Source of the DNA: Annona cherimola
Taxonomy: Eukaryota > Streptophyta > Magnoliopsida > Magnoliales > Annonaceae
Length of the DNA stretch: 64,000 bases
NCBI GenBank assembly: GCA_030490835.1
Contig: CM059971.1
Coordinates: 101,250,095-101,314,094, forward strand
Direction: 5' to 3'
Shown piece after piece: positions 1 through 12,344 of this stretch. The notes beneath the pieces were generated by a model. The model ran no database searches and was not told the DNA's origin. It worked only from the letters and a program-made list of their open reading frames with translations. Both the position numbers and the translations under genes were made by a program. Positions within the stretch are counted from its first letter, which is position 1; each line of letters starts with the position of its first letter.

Positions 1-3000
1 TGGATTACCATATCTCCTAGCAAGGTCTTCAAAATGCAACTTGGTTGCCTGGTAGGTAGGATCATACCTCTGCACTGCAAAAGATGAACAATGGGGCAGT
101 TAGTACTCAAAAAGATTCATAAATCATAAAAATAGAAGGAAACAGCTAAAATAATAAAAGTAGCAACAAAAAAAAACTCACAGATTATATCAGGTTTAGG
201 ACTGAATCTTGAGGCTTCCTGGGACCAAAAAAGTGGAATTGAACCCCGCATCTGCACGACAGAACTCATTTTCCCTTCACATGACCCAGCAGCCTCATCA
301 AGGACTATTTGTTCCGTCTCAACATCATTGGCAACTCTTCCCCGGTCATTGACACCTCTTTTCAGGTAACTGCAAATTATTTTTGAAAAATACTAAGAAT
401 GAAAACTCATAACTATTATACAGTAGCAATTTCTATGTCGTATCATCAAATATGATTCGATATGCAGATCAACTATGTGACTGCTTGGATGAAAGAAAAG
501 AATGAAAAGTAAATGCAAAGTTTGAATGTCTCAACAACCCGACATTTTCCTAGCATTACCTATTTCTTCCACCAAAAAGCCCAACTTTCTGTTCAGAAAT
601 GAGGAAAAAGAATGAAAGGAGGTGAGTCAAAAGGAATATGTAAAAAAGGAAAAGACAGAAAACAATGCAAAGGGATAGATGTGATAATTACAAATAAAGT
701 AAATAAGGATAAAATAGGCTGATTTTTTGTGTGAAAAAATGGTAGATGATGATTGGAAAATGAAATAGATAATAATAAAGAAAAGAAGGGTTATTTGATA
801 ATTAAAAAGTCAAATCACATTAGATGTTGAAAAAGAGAGCATAACAGGGAGAAAACTTTTCTGCCAATTTCCTCATTCCCAAAAACAAGCCGAAGGGGAA
901 AGCATAAAAAAATTCTCCACCTCCCATCAATTTCAAATGAGCTCAAAGAATTCTAAAACTTAAGTAGATTATTAAACAAACACAAAATATACTAAAACTT
1001 AATTGGAAACCAATGAAATATACCGTGTCCCGGCAAAATGACGAGAACGTCTAGAAACGAGGGAAACACTAAATTCTCGCCCAAAGATTGACAACCTCAC
1101 CTGTAAGTGTTAATGAACATCAGCAACCCACAGCAAATTGAACCAAAGTTTAAGGAACAACAATAGATCTTTAAAAAAAAAAATCGAAGCAGCATGATCA
1201 TGCTGATTGCTGACAGAAGAACATTTTAATTCCACATGTTACATTGTGTAAGAAGAGTTCGATAAGTAACAAGGATTGTTCAAATACTCCCAAGGAATAT
1301 CTTGTTTGAACTTTGAAAAGGGCCAAAACACCCATGGAAGATTAAACAGATTCGCATGTTCGAGCATCAAATGGTCGCAACTATCTTCAAGTTGTATCAC
1401 AATCACCCAAAACCTTATCTTAAGTTCCTAATAAATGCAATTCAACATATTTAACGCTATCTTGAGCACCAGTGTATCCTCAGTTAACTATGAGTTCGCA
1501 AAGGTTTTCCTCATTGTCCCCATTCTGGGCATTTGCAATAGCATTAGTTAATATATCACCAATATTTTCAGACACATCCTATGAGATGGGTACAAGAAAA
1601 CAACCAAGTTGGCGTAAATTGAGGCCATCCTAATTCCTAACAGATTTAGGTGTCTACCTTCCTAAAGAAAGACCCATGGAGTTAATATCATGAAAATAGA
1701 CCATAACAATTTGGAACAGATTGGTCTATTTTTTCATTTTTTATTAAAAAAAAAAAAAGAGCCAAGCCAGTGAATAGAGCAATCACACATTGTGAAGGTC
1801 CATCAATAGGTGGAGGCGATTTCCTATGACACAAATCCACGACCTCCAACCACAAAGGTAACACAACTCTTACTGGTGCAAAAGCCCATCCTCTAAAAGA
1901 AATTGATTATGGGAGGGAAATACTGATTATGCAATGAAGACCCCAAAAAAAAAAAAAAGTGATTATCAATTTGACAACAAAGATTGTGTTTTGAGAACAG
2001 CACACTTTAGATTTTAAGAAATGTGCAAACATGCTTTTACTTATGAATGCTACAATCAACTTTTTATCTCTAATTTATATGCATCATGGCTTGCAAATCC
2101 ATCCATACAATGAAGCAAGTGCAAAAAATTAAACTTCATAATTACCTGCTTGAAATGCCCATGAACCAAGGCAATTGTCCAAAGTGTATTATTGCACCTT
2201 GATCGAATTGCTTGTGTAAGATAAGCATTCCATACAAACATGTTCTCATATGACATTGTAGTGGGCTCACCCATTGCCAAAACATTCTGCTGTAAACTTT
2301 GCATGATTGGATAAGTGTAACTATAAAAGAAGTCTTTTGTCAGATCAACACTAGATAACAGCTTCTTGTACCTGCACAAACGGCACTTAATTAAGTCAAT
2401 CATCATCATCGGCAGCAGCAGCAGCATAAGCTGTTTACCACGTATGTAGGGTTAACTATGTGGATCCTGTCGCAGCATTCTTTACAATCATAAACTGTGT
2501 TTTCAGTAATCTCTAATATCTTCATATTTTATTTAATTAATTGTATCCACATTTTCTTGAGTCTTCCTCTTATTCTCCTACTGTCTTTTATTTAAATAAA
2601 GTTAACTCTCCTAACTGGTGTCATTTTAGGCCTCTGGTTAACATGCCCAAACTACCTTAGTCTATTTTCCCTCGTTTTATTACCTATTGGTTTCAGGTTT
2701 AGGTTATCTTTTCTTGCTTCATTTCTAATTTTATTTTTCTTTTTTAACCTAGTCATCCACTATAACATTCTAACTTTTGCTATGCTCATTTTATGTATAT
2801 ATACATATATTGTTCTTTGACTGCCCAAAACACTCTGTCATTTCTTCTATTCTACTTAGACAATATTTATAATATCTTGCTCGATTTCTCCATTTTCTCA
2901 AACTATTGGTTCTAAATACCTAAAATGATCTGTTCTTAGTACTATTTATTTTGAAATCCTAATTGGTTCCTAATCTATGTGCTCACTATTATTAGAGTTA

Positions 3001-6000
3001 CATTTTTATGTATTTATTTTTTATTCTTCTAATTCTAAAACCATTATATTCTAGAATATCTTTCCCATTATTTAATTTTAAGTTTAGAACTCTTGTTTCA
3101 TCTGTTAGGACTATAGTATCTACAAACAACATACACCAAGGTACTTCTTCTTGTAAACGTTTAGTAAATTTTTCTAACTAAAGTAAAAAAGATAGACTTA
3201 AAGTTGTGTCATGATGCAAACGACAAATCACTTAGATTTTAGTCATGCTCCTCACATTTGTTATTGTCCCTTCATACATGTCTTTATTAACATCAATATA
3301 TCTATTGATATTTTCTTTTCTTTTCTAGCACTTCCATATTAAATTTTTTTAATACTGTCATATTTTTTTTCTAAAACAATAAGAACCATGTACAGGTTCT
3401 TTTTCTTCTCTTTACAATTTTTAAATAATTGTCCAAGTAAAGAATGACTTCGATAGTCGATCTTCCTAATATAAAACCAAATTGATTATTGGACACATTT
3501 GCTTTTGTTCTTTGTCTTGTTCAACCACTCTTTCTCACAATTTACTATGTAACTCATAAATTTTATTTCATAATAATTTGTATAATTTTGATTATCTTCC
3601 TTATTTTTATAGGTTGGTACTATGATTTTTTGTCTATTCATTTGACATTAACTTTGTTCTTATAATTTCATTAAAGTTCATGAATCAATTTATATTTGTA
3701 TCTCACGCACTTCCTCGCCTCAATTGGTATATTATCTAAACTTAAATTTCTTCTTTTTTTTTTTTGGGGCTTTCTTTACTTCAAATACTCAAACTTTGAA
3801 AAATAGATGATATTTCTATTTTCGTTTACATTCAAATTTTCATCCAATATTAAATATTCTGATGGGTCACCATTTAATAAACAATACAGAAAATTGTCCT
3901 ATCTTTCGTTAATTTTATCATCGAATTAGCCTACAAGATTCTAGCAAAGGTTCTGGCAAATAGACTTAAAGTATGCCTTCAGGACATCATCAGCTAGCAA
4001 CAAAGTGCCTTTATCCCGGGACGACTTATTACGGATAACATGCTGGTGGCATATGAGGCTATCCACTCTCTTCGCCGGAGAAGGGGAGGGAAAAAGCAGG
4101 AGATGGCTATAAAGTTGGATATGTCAAAAGCTTATGATCGGGTGGAATGGACTTTTCTCCAACACATTATGGAAGCGATGAACTTCGGTCAGGGCTGGAT
4201 AAACTGGATAATGAGCTGTATTACAACTGTAACATACCGTGTAAATCTCAATGGCTTCAAAACAAAGTATTTCGAACCTCAAAGGGGCCTAAGGCAAGGA
4301 GACCCACTATCTCCCTACCTATTTATTCTGTATGCTGAGGGGCTATCTGGACTAATTGCAAACGCGGCTGCCCGAGCATCCATTCATGGTATCAAGATCA
4401 ATCTTCATGGGCCAACACTCACTCATTTACTTTTTGCGGACGATGCTCTTATCTTTCTTCAAGCCACGAGCCGGGATGTCAGAAATTTCATGTCTCTCCT
4501 CCAAAAATACTCGGCATCATCAGGGCAGGTGGTGAATGTTGACAAGACATCTGTTTTCTTCAGCTCTAATATGGGAAGTAGTACCCGGGAGGAGATAAAA
4601 GCTTTACTGGAATCCACGGGCCACGAGTTCCATCACTACCTTGGTCTCGCAGCTTGGCTGGGTAGGTCAAAGACAAGAATGTTCAAGGGCCTCAAAGAGC
4701 GCATATGGAAAAAAATTCAAGGATAGAAGGGTAGACTTCTATCCTGGGGAGGAAAAGAGACTTTAATTAAAGCAGTTGCCCAAGCAATCCCGACATACAT
4801 GATGAGCATTTTCCTCCTTCCTAAATCTGTGTCATGATCTCAATGGGCTGCTAAGAAAGTTTTGGTGGGGTGAACAGGGAGACAAATGCAAAATGAGCTG
4901 GGTGGCCTGGAGTAGGGGTGGGAATCGGGGCGGGTCGACCCGTGACCCGCCCGACCCTGTTTAATACCGGGGCGGGTCGGGGCAAAATTCGGTTTTTAAC
5001 AGGGTGGCGGGGCGGGTCAAGGCAGGTCGGGGCGGACCTACCTGCTGACCCGTTTTCTGATATTTTATATTAAAAAAAAAAAACTCGTTCAATGCTAATA
5101 TTCATATTTTATTTAATTATTTATATTTACTTTGACTGATTAATAATAGATTCAAGCATATAGTAGTTAAATTTAATATAAATTTGTCTTTATACTTGAT
5201 AGTTTTATAAATTTTTATAAATTTCTTACTTGACCCGCAGTTTTTTACCCGGCCCGTTGACCTGATACCGACCCGAATTTTGTCCCGAGATCTTGTAGAA
5301 AAAAGTAAGGGTCAAACCGACCTTGTCCCGACCCGGTATAAAATAAGGGTCAAACAAGATTTTTGAAAATGAGGGTCAGGGTTGGGCACACCCTGACCCG
5401 CCCCGATTCCCACCCCTAGCCTGGAGTGATATGTGCAAGTCAAAGCTATCGGGTGGGCTTGGCTTCCGAGACTTATTCACTTTCAATTATGCCCTCCTTG
5501 CAAAACAAGTGTGGCGGCTTTCTACCACCACTAACTCTTTGTGCTTCAAGGTTTTAAAAGTCAGATACTTCCCGAATGGGGACATTTGGAGTTGTACTGC
5601 AAAAGCCTCAGACTCGTTCACATGGAGGAGTATCCTGAAGGCAAGAGACGTAACCCGACACGGTTGTAAATGGAGAATCGGCAATGGTAATCGGGTACAA
5701 TTTTTTGGGGACGTTTGGCTTGATTCCGCTGTGACTAAGGTTGGCCCTCTCCCTGCATCAATCCCGGACAATGTTAAAGTTTCTCACTTTATTAATCGGG
5801 AGGCCAAGTCGTGGATTAAAGAGCGAATTGTGGCTACAGTGGGGGAAATCGGGTGGCAGGTAATAAATTTTATTCCTCTCTCTCAAAATGACGAAGATGA
5901 TCGTTTCTTCTGGATGCATGAACCGCATGGTGCTTATTCTGTTAAATCAGCTTATCGGCTCCTCACTTCAACACAAGATCGCTCCTCTCATTCTCACATC

Positions 6001-8891
6001 TATAAGGCTCTTTAGAGGACTAAACTCTCAAGCAAAGTCCTAATTTTTTGATGGAGGCTATTCAGGGATGCTCTCCCAACTATGCAGAATTTGAGGAACT
6101 GGGGAATTGAGGTGGACCCTAGGTGCTTTTTCTGCAGGAATGGGGTGGAGGACGCTAATCATGTCTTCGTGGAGTGCGTACTCACTATGGAGATCTGTTT
6201 GAATGCCGCAAGGCTAACCATTTCTTGGGCCACTGTACAGGATATAATGGAATTTTTAGCCTTAAGAAACAGGATTGACGATCTTGCCCTTTTCATGGTG
6301 TGTTGTTGAAGAGTAAGGTACATGCGGAATATGCTAAGGGAAGAAGGGGTTCGACTAGTTTTTTCAAAAACTATTGAATGGAGTGAGGATTTCCTGGAGC
6401 AACACAGAAGAGCAAAAGTCCTCATCCAACATGGCGTGATAGACCGGCCACTTGTTCCCAGATGGACAACTCCACCGGATGACATTTTCAAAATGAATGT
6501 GGATGCCCGGAAACATTGTGCCAAGCAGGCCATGGGGTTTGCTGCCGTTATCAGAGATTCTCGGGGTTCCTTCTTTGCTGCGAGTGGATGGAGAAGGGGT
6601 GGTGTTATGGAACCCCTGCTTATGGAGGCAACTGCTTTTCTTTTAGGAGCAAAATGGGCGCTCCAACTTATGATGGGTCATGTACAGATAGAATCGGACT
6701 CGCTCCTTCTCGTCAACTATCTATCCCGTGATGAATCTGTTTCTTCACCGGTTAGTTTTGTGGTTGAGGAGATAAAGTCTATTCTCTCATCTACTAACCT
6801 CATTTCTGTTCACCATGTTTTAAGGCAGGGGAACAGGGTTGCACATGCTTTGGCTGATTTTGTTTCTGTGTCTTTTTTGGATCATCAGGTTTGGTGGGGC
6901 AACCCTCCCCAAGCTATACTGGGAAAAATTTGTACAGACAATTTTTTGGCAATGAATTTCTTGGATCACGTCATCTCTTCCCCCTTCCACTTTGGAAGGG
7001 AGTTGGGATAGGGTGTTTTCCTTTCCATCAAAAAAAAAATATTGAATGTTTTGATGGATCGCCATTTAATGAACAACAGAAATAAATTTTTCATCTTTCT
7101 TAGTTTGTATTGTTATAAATTTATATCATTTTTACTAGTCTATCATTTTTAAACTTCTCATGTTTGTCATTTATAGCCTTTTGAACATTCTAATTCCGCC
7201 AAAAAGTTTCCTTATGTATGGATTTACCATTTTTAGATACTGCTACAATAACTATCCAACTCCTTAAATTTACTATGCCATTTCATTCTGCATTGAGTTT
7301 ACTTTAACTTTTACATCTGATTTTCCTTCTCCTATCATTTTTTTTATTAAAAAGTTTTATGTAAGCACACTTCATATCCACTATTTAATTTTTAAAATTA
7401 TTTTTTTAGGTTTTTCCATCCCTCTTTGTGTATATATGTTTATTAATAACAACCTATATTGCATGGTTAAACTCTTACCTAGACAACCATACAAGTACTA
7501 CATAAGGATCTATCTGATTTTCTCAGAAAAAGAGAAATTTATTTGGCTAGAAATAGGCTCACTTTTAAAGGTTATCAAATGTTTATCTTTTTTTTTTTTT
7601 AGAATAAGGTGTTTGTTATAAATAAATTATATGTCATAGCAAAATCTAAAGTGGAATCATTCCACTCCTTATTCCAAAATCGAAACTTTCATGAATTCTC
7701 TTATAACTCACATTTTCTTTCTTTCATGTCCATTTAAATCTCCTCCTATCACAATGTTTTCTTAGTTTAGTATCCTTTGTATTAGACTATATATGTCATT
7801 CCAAAATTGTTTTTAAATTCTACCATCTAATCCTACTTGTTGCGTATAAGCACAAATCACATTTACTACTTCTCCACCCAGCACAAGTTTTAATTGAACA
7901 ATTCTATCATTCACTTTATCAACATTTACAACTTTATCTTTAAATTTATTTTTTACTAGTATACCATACCATTTTCTATTTCACATGCGCGCTCACAAAA
8001 ATAAAAATACAGGGTTGAAAAAAACCTCCCAACGGAGCAACAAGGGCAACAACACTTTCTAAGCAAATTTCCAGCACCAAGATGTACCTAAAGAATCCAT
8101 GACCAGCTAAATCACAAACCATGAAACCGACTGTTTGTTGGTGTTGATAGGCATACAGCACTAAGATGTCAGGAAAAGAAAAAAGAAAATAAAAGAAAAC
8201 GAAATGAAAAAAGAAAATACCTCAGCTCGGTCTTAGAATGGGCAACATCAGTCTGCACTGATGAATGAGGAACAGTGATCAATTGGCTCTCATCAATGCT
8301 GTAAATCGCGTGACCACAGATGGCCCCTATTTGCCGCCGCTTCGTCACAAGAATCAGATAGTACGACTCTAAAAACTTGATGCAACCTAAATAAAAACAC
8401 TAACGAAAAAATCACAGAGCGTCCTTAGAAAAGAGAATGCGAGCAAGATGCAACCTGCGATTCCATAGGCCTTGACGACAGAAAGGAGACCGCCGGTGAC
8501 ACGATTACCCTCTTTAATCCGCTGGAGCAAGTTATTAACTTCCTGCTGCGTGTAGACGACCGGATCCTCGCTAATGTTTAGTTCGGACGGCTCAGATCGG
8601 TCGATCTTCAGGACCCGAAAATATCGCTTGTTCCGGTCGCTCCCAATGAGATAAAACCTCTGTTAAGAGAATAGCAAATTCAGCAAACAGGAAGGCAAAT
8701 TGCGCTAATGGCGACCAATTCAAGGCCGAAATTGCAGTAGTTCTTACTTGCTGAGTTTCATAGAGATCAAATTTTTCAAGAGAAGGCGACACAGGATCAA
8801 GATCCTGATCGCTTGGAGGACTTCTAGGAGGCAGGGGCTTTTGGGAAGGTACGGCAGACGAATTCATTTTAGCATTCTCCTGCTTCGCCAT
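1..8891 (-). CDS. SAC-domain phosphoinositide phosphatase, FIG4-like (N-terminal 360 residues, cut by window start)
   Basis: SAC-domain enzymes remove phosphates from phosphoinositides on endomembranes. The exons I can phase on the minus strand are 8891-8748, 8659-8455, 8386-8221, 2371-2146, 1100-1024, 369-182 and 74-1. They join without a frame break into 360 residues and continue past the window edge. The start is the ATG at 8891 ([12 protein letters not shown]). Family-typical stretches include [88 protein letters not shown] and [13 protein letters not shown]. These resemble plant SAC1-SAC5, the FIG4-like PI(3,5)P2 phosphatase group. The CX5R(T/S) catalytic motif lies downstream and is not in the window, so activity cannot be judged. 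Intron 3 (8220-2372) is 5.85 kb because of nested transposons. Which of the SAC1-5 paralogues it is remains open. Confidence 0.9.
3930..7011 (+). pseudogene. LINE ORF2 remnant: reverse transcriptase, zf-RVT, RNase H
   Basis: The domains run in the usual plant L1 ORF2 order. RT runs from 3930 to 4730, with [11 protein letters not shown] near 4117, the [15 protein letters not shown] block near 4280 and the catalytic [10 protein letters not shown] near 4429. The connecting region after RT restarts downstream of the MITE (5431-6015, [20 protein letters not shown]). A zf-RVT-like segment lies at about 6045-6180 ([30 protein letters not shown]). An RVT_3-type RNase H occupies 6450-6890 ([34 protein letters not shown]). 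Stops at 4723-4725, 6013-6015 and 6307-6309, plus the inserted MITE, split the frame. The APE endonuclease domain and ORF1 are absent through 5' truncation. Confidence 0.88.
4913..5418. mobile_element. hAT-type MITE (506 bp) inside the LINE, perfect 8-bp TSD
   Basis: The termini are TAGGGGTGGGAATCGGGGCG on the left and its near-perfect inverted complement, CCCCGATTCCCACCCCTA, on the right. The element is flanked by the perfect 8-bp direct repeat GCCTGGAG (4905-4912 and 5419-5426), as expected of hAT transposition. The ends are GC-rich with repeated GGCGGGTC/GACCCGCC-like words, and the middle is AT-rich. It has no coding capacity. Removing it restores continuous LINE sequence, so it is younger than the LINE. 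Confidence 0.92.
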
Positions 8892-9132
8892 TGAATGGCA
8901 GAGTTTCCCTGGGGTTTTGGAATCTCTCTCCTCCTGAGTTTTTCGAGCCGCGTAGAAGTAACGCTGTCTCGCTTTCTCTCAGCTCCTCTTCTGAGTTTTC
9001 CCGTCGTGAAGAAGAAACACCGAAATGGAGAAGAATTTCTAAGGGAAATGTGGGAGAGTTAGAACCTGATGCTTTTATGTACGCGGGGCTGGGAGTGCTA
9101 TTGTAATAGTCAACGAGTCATACGCTTGTACA
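8892..9132 (-). promoter_or_regulatory. 5' leader and proximal promoter of the SAC gene
   Basis: Unique sequence between the SAC start codon and the repeat beginning near 9133. On the minus strand it reads as a pyrimidine-rich, leader-like stretch immediately upstream of the ATG. I see no certain TATA box. At most about 240 bp of unique DNA separates the start codon from a transposon-like repeat. Confidence 0.4.
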
Positions 9133-9654
9133 GTCAGTTTATAAACGGGTTTTTGTCTGGGATTTTCGAATAACACGTTTAACTATTTAATTAAATAAAT
9201 AAATTACAGTTTAGATTTTATAACTTTTTAACCCATTTAATAACTCATTTAATTCGTATAACCTGTTCAATCTGTTTAATTCATTCAACTCATTTAACTC
9301 GTTTAACTCATTAAAGTTTTATATATATATATATATGTAAACTCTTTGGTTTTTACCGTCTCTAAGTGTTTCTCAAATCACCTTATTTTTATTTTTCTAC
9401 TACTGCCCTAATTTCATTTTCTCATTACAACTCTATTTTCATTTCCCCTACATCGAAAACACCATCTCATCTCTCCCTGCGAAATCATCATCTACTAGAG
9501 TTTAGGCTTTTCAAGTTATTTGTTATATAACTCATTAACAACTCATCAACCTGTTTATTAAATAGGTTGTAAATGGGCTAAGGTTGAGATTTTTTAAATG
9601 AGTTAAGATTATTATTAGACTCCAATCCGTCCAACCCGATCCGTTAACACCCTT
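9133..9654 (+). repeat. hAT-like repeat copy, shared with 34413-34998
   Basis: This matches the repeat at 34413-34998 over several hundred bases in the same orientation, including runs of ACTCATTTAACTCG-like words, a (TA)n stretch near 9321-9336 and AACTCTTTGGTTTTTACCG. Its right end GATCCGTTAACACCCTTA is the inverted complement of the left end TAGGGGTGTTAATGG seen at 34413. The left end of this copy is missing. It lies just upstream of the SAC gene. Confidence 0.7.
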
Positions 9655-12344
9655 ACGCAAGGCTTCTCCCGCGACAACGGAACCCAAGGAAATGAGGCAG
9701 CACCGTTCCATTATAAAGTTCATAAAATACTGCTGATTTTTTAAAAATTAAAAATGAATATTTAAAATATTTTTAAAATTATAAAAATTAATATACATAT
9801 TAAATATATTTAAATTAACGGTTCTATAAAATATTTTTAAAATTAAAAATAGGTTAAAGCACCCAAGTACACTAAGGCTAAATACACCTGGATGCACTAT
9901 ACCAAGTCCCCAAAACCAAAAGAACTCTCATATTACTACTGAAGTTATGCGCCCAATGCTGTTGTTGCCCATGAATCTTACTTCCCTCTTTTGTTAATGT
10001 AAATAAATAATCTTCTACAGTTGTTTGTAAAGTTTTTAACGTAAACAAATAATCTCCTATTGTTATTGGGAAATAATAAATTTTTAAAAATGAAAAATTT
10101 TTCACGTAAAATTTATTAAACTGATAAAAAATGATGTGATATAATAAGAATAACGATAAGGAATAAAATTAAAATAGATAGTTAAGTTATATGATTAACT
10201 GTGTAGAAATAATTAAAAGATAAGATACTTATATAGAAAAATATAGAAAATTAATTTTAGAATATAATAGTTATGGAGAGTGAAAAATTTTAGTTTGAAA
10301 TTTTTTAAAAAAAATAAATATGCTCTAAAACTTTTTACTTTTTATAATTACTATATTTTTAATTATTTCTTCACTTTTTCTTATACTATTACTTTACTTT
10401 TAATCATTTCTACACAATTGCCCATGTATTCAACGCATCTATTTTAACTTTATTCTCTTTACAATTCATTATTATCGATATCATATCATATCATTTTCTC
10501 TTATTTCAAAAACTTTTACACTAAAAACTTTTCATAAAAAACTTTATTACTCTCCAAATATACTCTGAATTAAAAACTCAATTTTAATACAATTTAATGA
10601 TTTGAACTAGATATTTGATCAGGAACTCTAAAAAATCACACCTATATCGGTTTCGACATTGGAAGCAGCCCCCTGAAATTGACCTGAACGAATTAATTGA
10701 AGATAAAACAATGATGATTGGAGGTGATGATTAACAATATCATAAGGAAGTACTGTTTGCCTTGTCCATCTCAATAGGTTTTTGTTAGAGATGATGTATT
10801 AGGTCGTGCTTGGCCTTGCATGGAGACCTTGATTCTCGGCTACTGCAAGAAATTGGAATTTCTCATTTCAGCGGAGCGCGTGGCTATACAATAAAATTGC
10901 GTTTTTTAGGCATTAAAGCCCAGCTTAGCCCCCTGGTAAAGCTACATTAAAATTGCCCTGCGCTTAAGTAATAAGCACCAATTTGGAGCTCATCCTTACA
11001 GTGCTTATTATAATTTTTACCGCAAAGAATTGGCCAAAAGGAATATCAAAAGGACCATAAAACACAGGAACAATCAGGGTGAACAATTTTCCTAGGGCGA
11101 AAGAATTTACCTTTGATATTGATGATTTGATTTTAATTACTTCGAAGTAAATTAATAAAACTTTGTTCAGTTATTCTCATAAGCTAATTATTCTTTAAGA
11201 GCTGCAATCATTTTGACATCACGAGCAGTGAATTGAAGTCTTTCATCGGTGAAAATATGTCAATTTCTTCAAAATTGAGACACTTCATTTTTAAAATTTG
11301 TTAATTTCTTCAACAATGCACGAGTTTCTATTTGTTTCCAAAAATGAACTCTTGGTATTTGTCAAAGCAAACCATTCCAAGGAATTAAAAAAACCTTATA
11401 CGCAATGCTTTAACTTCCAAAAGGAATAATATTATACATGTTTTATATTTTTTAAAAAAACTTTTTAAAATGACAAAATCAAAGGTTTGTAGGGTCCTCA
11501 CAATGAGTTGTATAAGATCACTGTCCATTATTCAAACCAATTTCTTTGAAAGATTATATGTATAAAACAACGATTATTCCTTTTTCTGTTTCAGCAAAGT
11601 TTCTTCCATTCGTTATTTCTTAAGATACACCCATGGTTAAAGCGGTGGTCTTTAATTTGTTGCTACTTGGTATCTGGAATGAGCATCGCCACAAGGTTAA
11701 AACAGTGATTTGAAAATTTAGTTTCAGAAACCTGAGATCAGAATCGAGGATGATTTACTTTAAGACATGGGTGCATGAGTAATTGAAGCACAAATTTTTG
11801 AACGGGACACAGGGCTAGGTCTTGGATCTATCTGCTTCATTCAGGAGCATTTCATTATCCTCCTGGAATAAGATATTCCAGCGTATACATTGGTCTGGTA
11901 AGGAAGCCCATCCTGTCAGCCCGGGTATTTTTTTTTTTTTTTAATTTTGTTTTTTCCACAAGAATATGAACACAAGTACATTTAATCCACATACCAAATT
12001 ATATTTTTTTGACGTGTCTATTTTCTTTCTAAATTTCAAAAATAATAATTTTTAGGTTGAAAACTACTTGAATACCCCCAAAATTGTCATTTTCAGAAAT
12101 TTAGAAAAATATATATCCAAGAATACAAAATTTGTTAGGTGAATTAAATAAACTTGGGTCCATATTTGAAGGAAATTATATATACAGCAACCCCGCTCCA
12201 ACCCACCCCCCAACCAAACACCAAAAACCAAAATGAGGCTAACAAGATCATTACCCAAAGGAGAATATAACAAGATCATTGGCCAAAAGAGAATGTATCA
12301 TCGCAATGATACTTGCTCTCATTACCAAAGCTGAATGACAAAGC
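9655..12344. other. Intergenic: decayed MITE pair, 3' UTR of CHR24-like gene at the right end
   Basis: From 9730 to 9900 there is AT-rich sequence with foldback character. From 10085 to 10560 two decayed copies of the GGGTGTGTTTGG-type MITE lie in opposite orientation. From 10600 to 12060 I see only non-coding AT-rich sequence and no recognisable gene. The last few hundred bases before 12345 are presumably the 3' UTR of the remodeller gene on the minus strand. Confidence 0.45.

Larger units (their letters stand above)
3925..7036 (+). mobile_element. L1-type LINE, 5'-truncated, inserted in the RTE copy within the SAC intron
   Basis: A 5'-truncated plant L1-clade LINE. It begins within the RT domain near 3925 (reading like [12 protein letters not shown]) and ends in a short A-run at 7029-7038 just after a TTTCCATC 3' end. 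A hAT-type MITE at 4913-5418 interrupts it. Imperfect direct repeats of about 40-60 bp flank it: the left copy near 3846-3905 contains GATGGGTCACCATTTAAT, and the right copy near 7038-7100 contains GATGGATCGCCATTTAAT. These look like a long, decayed target-site duplication. It is opposite in orientation to the SAC gene. Substitutions, stops and frameshifts show it is inactive. Confidence 0.85.
2401..7990 (-). mobile_element. Old, degenerate RTE-type non-LTR retrotransposon, interrupted by an L1-type LINE
   Basis: Read on the minus strand, 7985-7690 resembles the C-terminal part of an RTE endonuclease (segments like [28 protein letters not shown] and [10 protein letters not shown]) broken by stops. 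The stretch 3870-2470 resembles the RT part, including the equivalent of EEVPWCMLF near 3150-3110, where the FADD box is altered. The 3' end near 2470-2401 matches the tail of the intact RTE copy at 48.35-48.45 kb, including a stretch resembling GACCCCACATAGGTGGGAAA and a triplet tail that is (GCT)n then GATGATGATG here. The endonuclease N-terminus is missing, so the copy is 5'-truncated. It lies wholly inside intron 3 of the SAC gene, in the gene's own orientation. It is clearly dead. Confidence 0.8.

Noticed and set aside
1101..2145. Possible element in intron 4 of the SAC gene (small inverted words near 1690-1740)
   Set aside because: The inverted similarity, around GACCATAACAATTTGGAACA, is short, and no target duplication is seen.
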